A stretch of DNA of 64,000 nucleotides, from positions 62,001-126,000 of the forward strand of contig JAFEII010000023.1 in the NCBI GenBank assembly GCA_017495165.1, given 5' to 3'. Shown here one piece after another: positions 11,100 through 18,752 of this stretch. The position numbers and the translations under genes were made by a program. The notes beneath the pieces are model-generated. The model did no database searches. It had not been told where the DNA came from and saw only the letters and a program-made list of their open reading frames with translations. Positions within the stretch are counted from its first letter, which is position 1. Each line of letters starts with the position of its first letter. The stretch comes from Hydromonas sp. (lineage in GTDB: Bacteria; Pseudomonadota; Gammaproteobacteria; Burkholderiales; Burkholderiaceae).

Positions 11100-11849
11100 A
11101 TGAAAGTTTTAGTTGCGGTTAAGCGCGTTGTTGATTACAACGTCAAAGTTCGGGTTAATGCAGACCAGACCGATGTTGACATTGCCAGCGCCAAAATGTC
11201 AATGAACCCATTTTGTGAAATCGCGGTAGAAGAAGCGGTTCGCCTCAAAGAAGCAGGGATTGTGACCGAGATTGTCGTTGTATCAGCAGGCGTGCCACAA
11301 GCCGCAGAAACCTTGCGCAGCGCAATGGCGCTGGGCGCAGATCGCGCAATTTTGATTGAAACTGCCGAGCAATTGCAGCCATTGGCTGTTGCAAAGCTGC
11401 TCGCAGCCGTGATTAAAAACGAGCAACCGCAACTCATTATTTTGGGCAAACAAGCCATTGATGACGACTCAAACCAAACGGGGCAAATGCTCGCGGCCTT
11501 ACTTGATTATCCGCAAGCCACATTTGCCTCAAAAGTTGTCATCGCCGATGGCAAAGCCACCGTCACCCGTGAAATCGACGGCGGCTTAGAAACATTGAGC
11601 ATGAACCTGCCCGCAATTGTCACCACCGATTTGCGCCTCAATGAGCCACGTTATGCAACCTTGCCCAACATCATGAAGGCCAAGAAAAAACCGCTCGACA
11701 CCACCACGCCAGCCGATTTAGGGGTTGATGTTGCCCCGCGCCTGAAAATCTTAAAAATGATGGATCCGCCAACGCGCAGCGCAGGCATCATCGTGCCAGA
11801 CGTGGCCACTTTGCTCGACAAATTACGCAACGAAGCAAAGGTACTTTAA
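11100..11849 (+). CDS. etfB: Electron transfer flavoprotein subunit beta
   Basis: 249 residues, family length. EtfB pairs with EtfA to accept electrons from acyl-CoA dehydrogenases and pass them to ETF-ubiquinone oxidoreductase. The start [19 protein letters not shown], the [16 protein letters not shown] segment and the AMP/adenine-binding region [16 protein letters not shown] are typical, as is [21 protein letters not shown] good RBS (GGAGA) precedes the ATG. etfA lies downstream on the same strand, but a 150-base gap holding a palindromic repeat separates them, whereas etfBA are usually a few bases apart. Confidence 0.97.
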   Translation: MKVLVAVKRVVDYNVKVRVNADQTDVDIASAKMSMNPFCEIAVEEAVRLKEAGIVTEIVVVSAGVPQAAETLRSAMALGADRAILIETAEQLQPLAVAKLLAAVIKNEQPQLIILGKQAIDDDSNQTGQMLAALLDYPQATFASKVVIADGKATVTREIDGGLETLSMNLPAIVTTDLRLNEPRYATLPNIMKAKKKPLDTTTPADLGVDVAPRLKILKMMDPPTRSAGIIVPDVATLLDKLRNEAKVL

Positions 11850-11863
11850 GGATTGACGGATTT

Positions 11864-11934
11864 GTAGGGGCGAGTTCATCACGCCCAACAACCACCGTAA
11901 ATAGCACAAAGGGCGTGATAAATCCCGCCCCTAC
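11864..11934. repeat. Dispersed palindromic repeat between etfB and etfA
   Basis: Inverted arms: GTAGGGGCGAGTTCATCACG and its partner CGTGATAAATCCCGCCCCTA, separated by about 25 bases. It is the best-formed copy of the family found also at 8912, 52405 and 54238. No coding capacity, so it is a non-autonomous palindrome (MITE- or REP-like). Transcribed, it would fold into a long hairpin within the etfBA message and could change the ratio of the two products. Confidence 0.75.
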
Positions 11935-12002
11935 CAAGACAATCATTCACGGGAATGAAATATTCACGTGACCACATCGAATGAACTTTTAGAAAGCACA
12001 TC

Positions 12003-12932
12003 ATGACGATTTTAATCATTGCCGAACACGACAACACCAGCATCCGCAAATCAACGCTCAACACCGTAACCGCCGCCGCCCAAATCGGCGGCGACATCCA
12101 TGTTGCCGTATTGGGCAGCAATATTTCGGGTGCAGCCCAAGCCGCCGCCAGTATTGCGGGCGTGAGCAAGGTTTTGAGTTTTGACGACGTCAGCTTGGCC
12201 GAGCAAACCAGCGAAGCGTTGGCCGCACAAATTTTAAGCGTTGCAGGCGCATACAGCCACATCCTCGCGCCCGCTACTTCAATCGGTAAAAGCGTGCTGC
12301 CACGCGTTGCCGCCAAATTGGACGTGGCGCAAGTCTCAGACATCATCAAAGTTGAATCCGCCGACACCTTTGTGCGCCCAATTTACGCGGGCAACGTATT
12401 GGCAACGGTTCAGTCCACAGACGCAGTCAAAGTCATCACCGTGCGCAGCACCGGTTTTGACGCAGCCCCCGCAACTGGCGGCGCCGCCAGCGTTGAGGCG
12501 CAAGCCATTGCGCCAAGCGGTAACGGCGCAACCTTTGTCTCGCGTGAAATCGCCGCATCGACGCGCCCAGAGTTGACCGCAGCCGCCATTGTGGTATCGG
12601 GCGGGCGCGGCGTGGGCAGTTCGGACAACTTTAGAATCATTGAAGCGCTGGCCGATAAATTGGGCGCGGCAATGGGCGCATCACGCGCAGCCGTTGATGC
12701 GGGCTATGTTGCCAATGATTTGCAAGTCGGTCAAACGGGTAAAATCGTTGCGCCGCAGTTGTATATTGCGGTCGGTATTTCAGGCGCAATTCAACATCAA
12801 GCGGGTATGAAAGACTCAAAAGTCATCGTCGCGATTAACAAAAACCCAGATGAGCCGATTTTTCAAATCGCAGATTACGGCATTGTGGGTGACTTGTTTG
12901 ACATCGTGCCGCAACTCACCGCCGCGCTTTAA
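12003..12932 (+). CDS. etfA: Electron transfer flavoprotein subunit alpha
   Basis: 309 residues. The large subunit of the ETF heterodimer, holding the redox FAD. The N-terminal domain begins MTILIIAEHDN; the C-terminal FAD-binding domain shows VSGGRGVGSSDNF (about residue 199), the LGAAMGASRAAVDAGY segment, VGQTGKIVAPQLYIAVGISG and INKNPDEPIFQIADYGIVGD, all hallmarks of EtfA. Downstream is a strong terminator and then an acyl-CoA dehydrogenase, the class of enzyme that donates electrons to ETF, so the three genes form a functional neighbourhood for fatty-acyl or related oxidation. Confidence 0.97.
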   Translation: MTILIIAEHDNTSIRKSTLNTVTAAAQIGGDIHVAVLGSNISGAAQAAASIAGVSKVLSFDDVSLAEQTSEALAAQILSVAGAYSHILAPATSIGKSVLPRVAAKLDVAQVSDIIKVESADTFVRPIYAGNVLATVQSTDAVKVITVRSTGFDAAPATGGAASVEAQAIAPSGNGATFVSREIAASTRPELTAAAIVVSGGRGVGSSDNFRIIEALADKLGAAMGASRAAVDAGYVANDLQVGQTGKIVAPQLYIAVGISGAIQHQAGMKDSKVIVAINKNPDEPIFQIADYGIVGDLFDIVPQLTAAL

Positions 12933-12940
12933 TTGATGTA

Positions 12941-12970
12941 AACCCAACCGATTGCGGTTGGGTTTGTTTT
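12941..12970 (+). terminator. Rho-independent terminator after etfA
   Basis: Perfect 10-bp stem AACCCAACCG / CGGTTGGGTT with ATTG loop and a following TGTTTTT tract, starting nine bases after the etfA stop. Confidence 0.9.
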
Positions 12971-13055
12971 TGCTCAAAAAAAGCACGGTTGTTCTGTTAT
13001 AACCGTTTTCAAAAACGTTAAAAACGCGCAAACCCACGAATAAACTGGAGAAATT

Positions 13056-14846
13056 ATGAGCTACATCGCCCCACAAAAAGAGATGCTGTTCGCTTTAAAT
13101 CACATTGCCAATTTGAGCAGCGTTTTTGCCCAAATTAACAGCGACTTGGACCTTGAAACCGTAGAAGGCATTTTGGATGAAGCCGCCAAACTCAATCAAG
13201 ACGTGGTTGCGCCAACCAACAAAACAGGCGACTTAGAGCCATCGTACCTAAAAGACGGCAAAGTCATCACCAGCGCAGGTTTTAAAAACGCGTTTGAACA
13301 ATACACGCAAGGCGGCTGGCAAGGTTTGTCGCACCCCGAAGAAGTCGGCGGGCAAAACCTGCCCAAACTCCTCGCCACCGTGTGTTGCGAAATGCTCAAT
13401 TCCTCCAATTTATCCTTCGCGTTGTGCTCCATGCTCACCGATGGTGCGATTGAGGCGATTTTAACCGCAGGCTCAGACGCACAAAAACAACAATACATTC
13501 CCAAAATGATCAGCGGCGAATGGACGGGTTCAATGAACCTCACCGAACCGCAAGCAGGCTCAGACCTGGCGCTCGTGCGCACCCGCGCCGAGCCGCAAGC
13601 GGACGGCACATACAAAGTTTTTGGCACCAAAATTTTCATCACCTACGGCGACCATGATTTCACCGACAACATCGTGCATTTGGTTTTGGCGCGCACGCCC
13701 GATGCGCCCGAAGGCATCAAAGGAATTTCACTATTCATCGTGCCAAAAGTCATGGTCAACGACGACGGTACGCTGGGCGCGCCCAACGACGTGCAATGTT
13801 TATCGCTTGAACACAAACTGGGCATCAAAGCCAGCCCGACCGCCGTTTTGCAGTTTGGCGACAACGGCGGCGCCACGGGCTATTTGATTGGGCAAGAAAA
13901 TTTCGGCCTGCAGTACATGTTTGTCATGATGAACGCCGCGCGTTTTAGCGTGGGCATCCAAGGCTTATCGGTCATGGAACGCGCCTATCAGCTTGCCCGC
14001 GACTATGCCCGCGAGCGTTTACAAAGCCGCCCCGTCGACGGCAGCGCGCGTGAAGCCGTGGCAATTATTCACCACCCCGACATCAAACGCATGTTGCTTA
14101 CCATGAAATCGACCATCGAAGCGTGCCGCGCCATGGCGTATTACGCCGCAGGTTTGGGCGACATTGCGCACCACCACGCGGACGAATCTGTGCGCGCCAC
14201 CGCGCAAGCGCAGTATGAATTTTTGGTGCCATTGGTCAAAGGTTACAATACCGAACAATCCATCGAAATTGCCAGTTTTGGTGTACAAATTCACGGCGGC
14301 ATGGGCTTTATCGAAGAAACAGGCGCGGCGCAACACTACCGCGACGCACGGATTTTGCCGATTTATGAAGGCACAACCGCGATTCAAGCCAATGACTTAA
14401 TCGGGCGCAAAACCTTGCGTGACGCAGGCGCGGTGGCTTTGGCTTTTTCGGCCGATATTGACGCCACGATTGTGCAATTAAACGCATCGAGCCAAACCCA
14501 ACTCCAACAAATGGCAGCACCACTGCAAAGCGCGGTGCAAGCCTACAACCGCGTGGTTCACTTTGTGGTGCAAAACACCAAAACTCAGCCGAACCAAGTG
14601 TTTGCAGGCTCGGTGCTGTATTTAAAACTCGCAGGTTTGGTGCTTAGCGCGGGGCAAATTGCACGCGGCGCGCTGGCCGCCGCAGAACTGCTGGCTGCGG
14701 GCAATACTGACGAGGTGTTTTTGCAAGCCAAAATCAGCACCGCCGCGTTTTATGTGCAGCACTTGCTGCCGCAAAGCAGCGCGCTGGCCGCAGCGATTGT
14801 TGACGGCGCCAGCGCGGTAAGCGATTTTGATGTAGCGGGTTTTTAA
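13056..14846 (+). CDS. Acyl-CoA dehydrogenase, long DmdC-like type
   Basis: 596 residues, the length of the DmdC-like branch, longer than the ~380-residue short/medium-chain enzymes. It has an N-terminal extension (about residues 1-40), the standard N/middle domains with GEWTGSMNLTEPQAGSDLA (substrate and FAD contacts), and a C-terminal helical domain with FGVQIHGGMGFIEETGAAQ and YRDARILPIYEGTTAIQAND. An extra C-terminal region of about 130 residues is typical of this type. It oxidises an acyl-CoA at the alpha-beta position using FAD and hands electrons to ETF, whose genes lie just upstream. The actual acyl substrate is unknown; the 3-methylmercaptopropionyl-CoA role of DmdC cannot be assumed. 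GGAG precedes the start. Confidence 0.9.
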   Translation: MSYIAPQKEMLFALNHIANLSSVFAQINSDLDLETVEGILDEAAKLNQDVVAPTNKTGDLEPSYLKDGKVITSAGFKNAFEQYTQGGWQGLSHPEEVGGQNLPKLLATVCCEMLNSSNLSFALCSMLTDGAIEAILTAGSDAQKQQYIPKMISGEWTGSMNLTEPQAGSDLALVRTRAEPQADGTYKVFGTKIFITYGDHDFTDNIVHLVLARTPDAPEGIKGISLFIVPKVMVNDDGTLGAPNDVQCLSLEHKLGIKASPTAVLQFGDNGGATGYLIGQENFGLQYMFVMMNAARFSVGIQGLSVMERAYQLARDYARERLQSRPVDGSAREAVAIIHHPDIKRMLLTMKSTIEACRAMAYYAAGLGDIAHHHADESVRATAQAQYEFLVPLVKGYNTEQSIEIASFGVQIHGGMGFIEETGAAQHYRDARILPIYEGTTAIQANDLIGRKTLRDAGAVALAFSADIDATIVQLNASSQTQLQQMAAPLQSAVQAYNRVVHFVVQNTKTQPNQVFAGSVLYLKLAGLVLSAGQIARGALAAAELLAAGNTDEVFLQAKISTAAFYVQHLLPQSSALAAAIVDGASAVSDFDVAGF

Positions 14847-14908
14847 GCAGGCCGCAGTAAAAATTCAAAACGGTTCATTCTTAAACCCAATCCTTGAATT
14901 TGACATTT

Positions 14909-14943
14909 AAAAAATGCGTGCAAATATGGCACGCATTTTTTTA
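14909..14943 (+). terminator. Rho-independent terminator
   Basis: Stem AAAATGCGTGC / GCACGCATTTT with an AAATATG loop and a run of seven T. It ends the acyl-CoA dehydrogenase transcript. Confidence 0.9.
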
Positions 14944-15011
14944 TTGGGCGTTGCACCGTGCTAAAATCCGCGCCTGAATGAAATAAAACTCCGCAACCGA
15001 AAGGCAACACC

Positions 15012-15806
15012 ATGAATTACATTTGGCAAAATTTAGGTAAAACAGGCACGCTGGAAGATTTTTTGTATGACGAAAATGAGCGTCACGAAATCCGCGCGCA
15101 GTTCGCTCACGCGCCGCGCCGTGTGTTAGACGTAGGCTGCGCGGGCGGTGCGGTTGGTTTTGGTCTCAAACGTGATTTTAACGCCTATGTTTGGGGCGTT
15201 GAGCTCAATCAAGTCGCGGCGACCAATGCAGCGGCGCGTTTGGATTTGGTCACGCAAACCCCGTTAGAACTGTGTGATGACGATACGCGCGCACAGCTCA
15301 AAACCATCGACACCGTTTTGTTACTCGACGTGCTTGAACACATGTACAACCCGTGGGCGCTGCTGCAATTTTTGGCGCAGCATTTGTCGCCAGACGCCCA
15401 AATCATCATCAGTCTGCCCAATGTGGCCAATATTGGGGTGGTGCTGGACTTAAGCGCCGGGTTTTGGCATTACAAAAAATCAGGTTTGCTCGACATCACG
15501 CACGTGCGATTTTTTACGCCATATGAAATGAACAAAATGGTCTGCGAGACGGGTTTTTCGATTGACACGGTTGACTTTTTACCGCACCAAAAACCAGAAT
15601 CGTTTTACCGTTTAACGCCCGAAAGCGAGTATCCATCATGGCAAAACTTTGGCGACGTGCAGCTTAATATTCACAGCTATGGTTTTTGGCAGCAACTGCA
15701 CGCCATTCAAGTGGTGTTGCGCATCAAAATTACGCCCGATGACGCGTTAGAAGACCATGAAAAAATGATGCGCTTTGAACCGCACATTCCAACCATGGCT
15801 TTTTAA
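15012..15806 (+). CDS. Class I SAM-dependent methyltransferase
   Basis: 264 residues. Motif I for S-adenosylmethionine binding is VLDVGCAGGAVGFGL (about residues 38-52), followed by the acidic end of strand 2 (WGVELNQVAA) and a post-motif LLLDVLEHMYNPWALLQFL, then SLPNVANIGVVLDL. This order is that of Methyltransf_23/UbiG-like enzymes. The substrate cannot be predicted; homologous genes often sit in glycan or polyketide loci, but nothing here supports either. It stands alone between two non-coding stretches. Confidence 0.85.
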   Translation: MNYIWQNLGKTGTLEDFLYDENERHEIRAQFAHAPRRVLDVGCAGGAVGFGLKRDFNAYVWGVELNQVAATNAAARLDLVTQTPLELCDDDTRAQLKTIDTVLLLDVLEHMYNPWALLQFLAQHLSPDAQIIISLPNVANIGVVLDLSAGFWHYKKSGLLDITHVRFFTPYEMNKMVCETGFSIDTVDFLPHQKPESFYRLTPESEYPSWQNFGDVQLNIHSYGFWQQLHAIQVVLRIKITPDDALEDHEKMMRFEPHIPTMAF

Positions 15807-16136
15807 GCACGAATTGCTTTGCAGTTATGGCGGGTGCGATATTTGCTTGCACATGCGTTGGTTTGCTGCGCGAAACCAACCTACGATTGCGCTGCGTTAT
15901 GGGGTTTTAGTGTGAATCAATGAAATTGGCAAATATTTTTTGATTTTATTGGCGCGGGTCATGAGTACAGTAAAGCCCAAGACCTCGTTATAGTGAACAA
16001 TACGCTCGGCAACCATGCTGTCACGCAGGCGCAAAGCACGCGAGTAACCGAGGTGCAGTGTTGCACTTCGGAGCTGAATCCGCGTATGGATTTATGCGAT
16101 TCTTCCGTTTCTATATTGGCAAAAGTAAAGCATCAT
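15807..16136. other. Intergenic stretch bordering the accessory island
   Basis: 330 bases with no convincing gene. It carries the left copy of a 33-bp inverted repeat (15842-15874). A reverse frame at about 15905-16085 is open and could be a scrap of a degraded mobile-element gene, but I cannot identify it. Composition becomes AT-rich toward the nuclease gene. Confidence 0.4.
15842..15874 (+). repeat. 33-bp inverted repeat, left copy
   Basis: Contains CACATGCGTTGGTTTGCTGC. The same 33 bases with one mismatch occur in reverse orientation at 18656-18688; the inner 25 bases are identical. The two copies bracket the nuclease, broken SDR gene, DUF3833 gene and MITE-like element. Confidence 0.75.
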
Positions 16137-17375
16137 TTAATGTTCTATCTTCAAAATAGATAAGTCATCCTGAAACAGTTTGTAAACCTCTTGCGCCAAC
16201 TCAACAACATTATCTACAAAGGTTTTGTCTTGAATCATTTGCCAAGCAATCGGATGTCTGTACCAGTCTTCGATATTATCATCATTACTAAGAGATTTTA
16301 AATCCCAAGACCACCAAGGCCAATAATCGCTACTTTCACCATTCCCAAAACGGTTGTTTAGTTTTTCTCCTATTTCAGCCCAATTTTTATTCACAACCCC
16401 ACAGCCCTTTAGTCGAGATACCCCCCAAAATAATCTTGTTAAATCTGAACCATCAAATTCAAATTTTAAAATTAAATCACTATCGCTAGCAAATTTTATG
16501 CCAAAACTTGAATATCTTGCCCATCTACTATTGATTTCAATATTCCATTCTAAAGTCCAATTTTCGTAATCACGAACTTTGAGTTCTAACTGACTTTTAA
16601 AATCATTAAGTAAGTTTTCTTTAACACTTCTCATTGAATTGAAAATTTGAAATGTTGCTATCAAATTTTCATTATTATTCAAAATAATATCTTTAATTTC
16701 TGCCTCACTGGTCATATCTAACTCTCCATTTATATTGCTACGTATATATTTCATGAGCTCTTCAATAAAAACTCGTACCGAAAGAGGTTGTGTTTTTGCA
16801 CAACAAACCTCTAGCCAGCCCAACAATGCATGGAAGTCAAAAATAGTGAAATTCCCGTTTTCTTCCCAAGACTTACGTTCAGCGGGTGAGACTGACTTTG
16901 GATTTGGCTCCCCATTCGATAAATAAATCAATAACCAGTTATTTTCATTGCTCTTCGGCAAACTTTGTTGCAAGAACTTAGCGTAATCTGATAGTTGATT
17001 ATCTTGATCCCCTGCCCACGGCTTGTTTTCAATCGCAATGAGTCCGCATCCAAATTTAAGGTATATATCAATTCTTCTTTGCCCATTTGCTTGTTTCTCG
17101 GTAATAACATCACAAGATATTACATTTTCACTTAACAGCCAATCAGTATGTTTGACTAGTTTTAGAAACTCTCGTAAATATTTGTCTCCTTGACCATGAG
17201 TACCATTAGGATTTAGCAACGATGCAATGTAAATTGACAATGCGTTTTCATCACTTGGCATAAAGTCAAAAAGACTAAAATGAGGGGCAAGTTGACTGGC
17301 GAATCGTTTATTCGCCTCTTCAATTGCGTAATAACTTAACCAAACCTCTTTAAGTAAACTTTCAATATTATTCAT
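16137..17375 (-). CDS. PD-(D/E)XK nuclease family protein
   Basis: 412 residues from ATG 17375; the frame extends to an ATG at 17450 with no better RBS, and the start MNNIESLLKEV matches the way this family begins. The N-terminal half fits the PDDEXK_4 family: ENALSIYIASLLNPNGTHG, ITE (E93), RRIDIYL (D103) and the catalytic IENKPWAGDQDNQL (E116, K118), i.e. a D-x(n)-E-x-K nuclease core. The C-terminal half is unknown and Trp-rich. The gene is clearly more AT-rich than its surroundings and uses many AT-ending codons, pointing to recent transfer. It stands alone, with no methylase beside it. Possible roles are defence nuclease or mobile-element cargo; function undetermined. Confidence 0.8.
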   Translation of the reverse strand: MNNIESLLKEVWLSYYAIEEANKRFASQLAPHFSLFDFMPSDENALSIYIASLLNPNGTHGQGDKYLREFLKLVKHTDWLLSENVISCDVITEKQANGQRRIDIYLKFGCGLIAIENKPWAGDQDNQLSDYAKFLQQSLPKSNENNWLLIYLSNGEPNPKSVSPAERKSWEENGNFTIFDFHALLGWLEVCCAKTQPLSVRVFIEELMKYIRSNINGELDMTSEAEIKDIILNNNENLIATFQIFNSMRSVKENLLNDFKSQLELKVRDYENWTLEWNIEINSRWARYSSFGIKFASDSDLILKFEFDGSDLTRLFWGVSRLKGCGVVNKNWAEIGEKLNNRFGNGESSDYWPWWSWDLKSLSNDDNIEDWYRHPIAWQMIQDKTFVDNVVELAQEVYKLFQDDLSILKIEH

Positions 17376-17466
17376 TTTAATTTTTTGCTGACCTATCTTA
17401 TAAGTTAAAAGGCGGGAAATAAGGTAATCATCCCATACACCCCGCCACATTAAAGCAGAACGATGA

Positions 17467-17509
17467 GTGTGTCAAGGGCGCATAGCGGCGTAGCGCACCC
17501 TTGACGCAC
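17467..17509. repeat. Imperfect palindromic repeat
   Basis: Arms GTGTGTCAAGGGCGC and GCGCACCCTTGACGCAC around a GC-rich centre. It would form a strong hairpin just upstream (on the reverse strand) of the nuclease gene. The overlapping 63-codon reverse frame (17450-17641) is explained by this repeat and has no family resemblance. Confidence 0.6.
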
Positions 17510-17689
17510 CTTTGATACGTAAAATGGAGCAAGTTCGGTTGGGCGGTTTTTCTCATCCGAGCTTGCCAAACACCACGTATCAATGCGCGGCTTGTCTTTG
17601 TTGGTACAAATCCAACCGCTGCATTGGAGTGATTCGCCCAATTTTACTGTGCGGGCGGCGGTGATTGTAGCGCCATAGCCATTGAGTGG

Positions 17690-17900
17690 TCATGCTTCAT
17701 TATTCAGGGCGCCAAAAGGCAAAACCAAAGCATTTTCATGCCCTGCGGCCACGGCTTCCAATTGGGTTTGTCGTCTGGCCGTCAAAATGACGGTTGCGCC
17801 CATATTTAAGGCTTGCGTCGCCAATGCCGCTGGATGCCCCAATTAACCAAACACGCTTGCCTGCCCGCGCTGAAATGGGCGGATTAAAGGTTGGCCACAT
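17690..17900 (-). pseudogene. Short-chain dehydrogenase, frameshifted and truncated remnant
   Basis: Reading down from ATG 17900, the reverse strand encodes the start of an SDR: KRVWLIGASSGIG, with the TG-x3-G-x-G-type cofactor loop as GASSGIG. A deletion right after this loop shifts the frame; in the new frame the expected continuation TQALNMGATVILTARR is present, followed by QLEAVAAGHENALVLPF and a stop. About 65 codons of a roughly 240-codon family survive, and no catalytic Ser-Tyr-Lys remains. The ATG lies three bases after the DUF3833 stop, so both were one operon. DUF3833 genes are often found near SDR genes, which supports this reading. Confidence 0.8.
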
Positions 17901-17903
17901 GGG

Positions 17904-18428
17904 TTATTCTTTTTTCTTAAAAAAGAGCGTTACTTGACCCAACTCAAAGCCAAATTTTGTCATGCTGGCGCGATTGAGCAGCGTGTTTTTGTCCATCAAA
18001 AACATCCAGTCATCAAAAGCCACTTCGTAAGTCGTGCCGTCCACGGGCAACAACAAATTGTAGCGCCAATTGAGCGCGTTGCCTGCAATTTTGCCGACGG
18101 CCTCGCCTTTGACATCGTCAGCCGTGCCGCGCCACGAACCATCAGGCGCTTGCTTTAAGGTCCAAATTCGCTGCTGTTTGGTGCCGTCAGAATACGCAAA
18201 CTGTTCGTCCAAGACCAACATCCCGTTTTGATGTGTGCCAGTGATTTCAACATGAAAGCGTTTCACGACTTCGCCATCGCGTTTTTGAAACATTCCCCAA
18301 GCATCTGTTTTGCCGACAAAATACTGCACCAAATCCAATTTGGGTTCGGCTTGTTGATACTGCGTGACTTCGGGCGCGGCGCAGGCAAATAACAGGCTGG
18401 TTGCGGCGGCCAATACTATTTTTTTCAT
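17904..18428 (-). CDS. DUF3833 family lipoprotein
   Basis: 174 residues with a lipoprotein signal peptide: MKKIVLAAATSLLFAC, lipobox LFAC, Cys16 to be lipidated. The mature part fits the DUF3833 lipocalin-like family: FVGKTDAWGMFQKRDGEVV, then RFHVEITG, TKQQRIWTL, NWRYNLLLPVDG and DDWMFLMDKNTLLNRASM. These proteins commonly sit in clusters with SDR, DUF2878, DUF1365 and cyclopropane-fatty-acid-synthase-like genes and are guessed to act on membrane lipids, but no activity is established. Here only a broken SDR remains downstream, so the gene may be an orphan of a decayed cluster. The RBS is AAGGAG. Confidence 0.88.
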   Translation of the reverse strand: MKKIVLAAATSLLFACAAPEVTQYQQAEPKLDLVQYFVGKTDAWGMFQKRDGEVVKRFHVEITGTHQNGMLVLDEQFAYSDGTKQQRIWTLKQAPDGSWRGTADDVKGEAVGKIAGNALNWRYNLLLPVDGTTYEVAFDDWMFLMDKNTLLNRASMTKFGFELGQVTLFFKKKE

Positions 18429-18464
18429 GGTAAAAACTCCTTATTTTAAGGGTTAAAAGTAAGT

Positions 18465-18604
18465 GAGACCTTTGCACAGACCGAACAAGCTAGGCTGAAA
18501 TACAAAAATCACCTTTAAAAATTGATTTTTTGCTCAAATTTCTTAAAACCAAAGCAAAAAACATCGTTTTACTCGGTTTGAGGCGTTGGTTATGCAAAGC
18601 GCTC
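18465..18604. mobile_element. MITE-like element with IS5-type ends
   Basis: About 140 bases bounded by imperfect inverted ends GAGACCTTTGCACA and (reverse complement) GAGCGCTTTGCATA, reminiscent of the GAGACCTTTGCA ends of some IS5-family elements such as Neisseria IS1106. The interior is AT-rich and non-coding. I infer a non-autonomous deletion derivative; target-site duplication is not obvious. Confidence 0.45.
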
Positions 18605-18655
18605 ATGAAAAATATTATATTAACAACCCGCAAGGCGGCCAAGCCACAAGCTGGC

Positions 18656-18688
18656 TTCGCGCAGCAAACCAACGCATGTGCCAGCAAA
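18656..18688 (-). repeat. 33-bp inverted repeat, right copy
   Basis: Reverse-complement copy of 15842-15874 with one mismatch. Marks the right border of the small island. Confidence 0.75.
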
Positions 18689-18752
18689 CCTCATGCCCAG
18701 CGATGAGCGCTGGTTGCGAATAGGGCAAATTTAACAATTGACCACCGGTACA

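Noticed and set aside
15905-16085. Reverse frame that could be the end of a transposase
   Set aside because: I could not match it to a family with any confidence; left as unexplained intergenic sequence.
17450-17641. 63-codon reverse frame upstream of the nuclease
   Set aside because: Overlaps a palindromic repeat at its end, no RBS, no recognised family.
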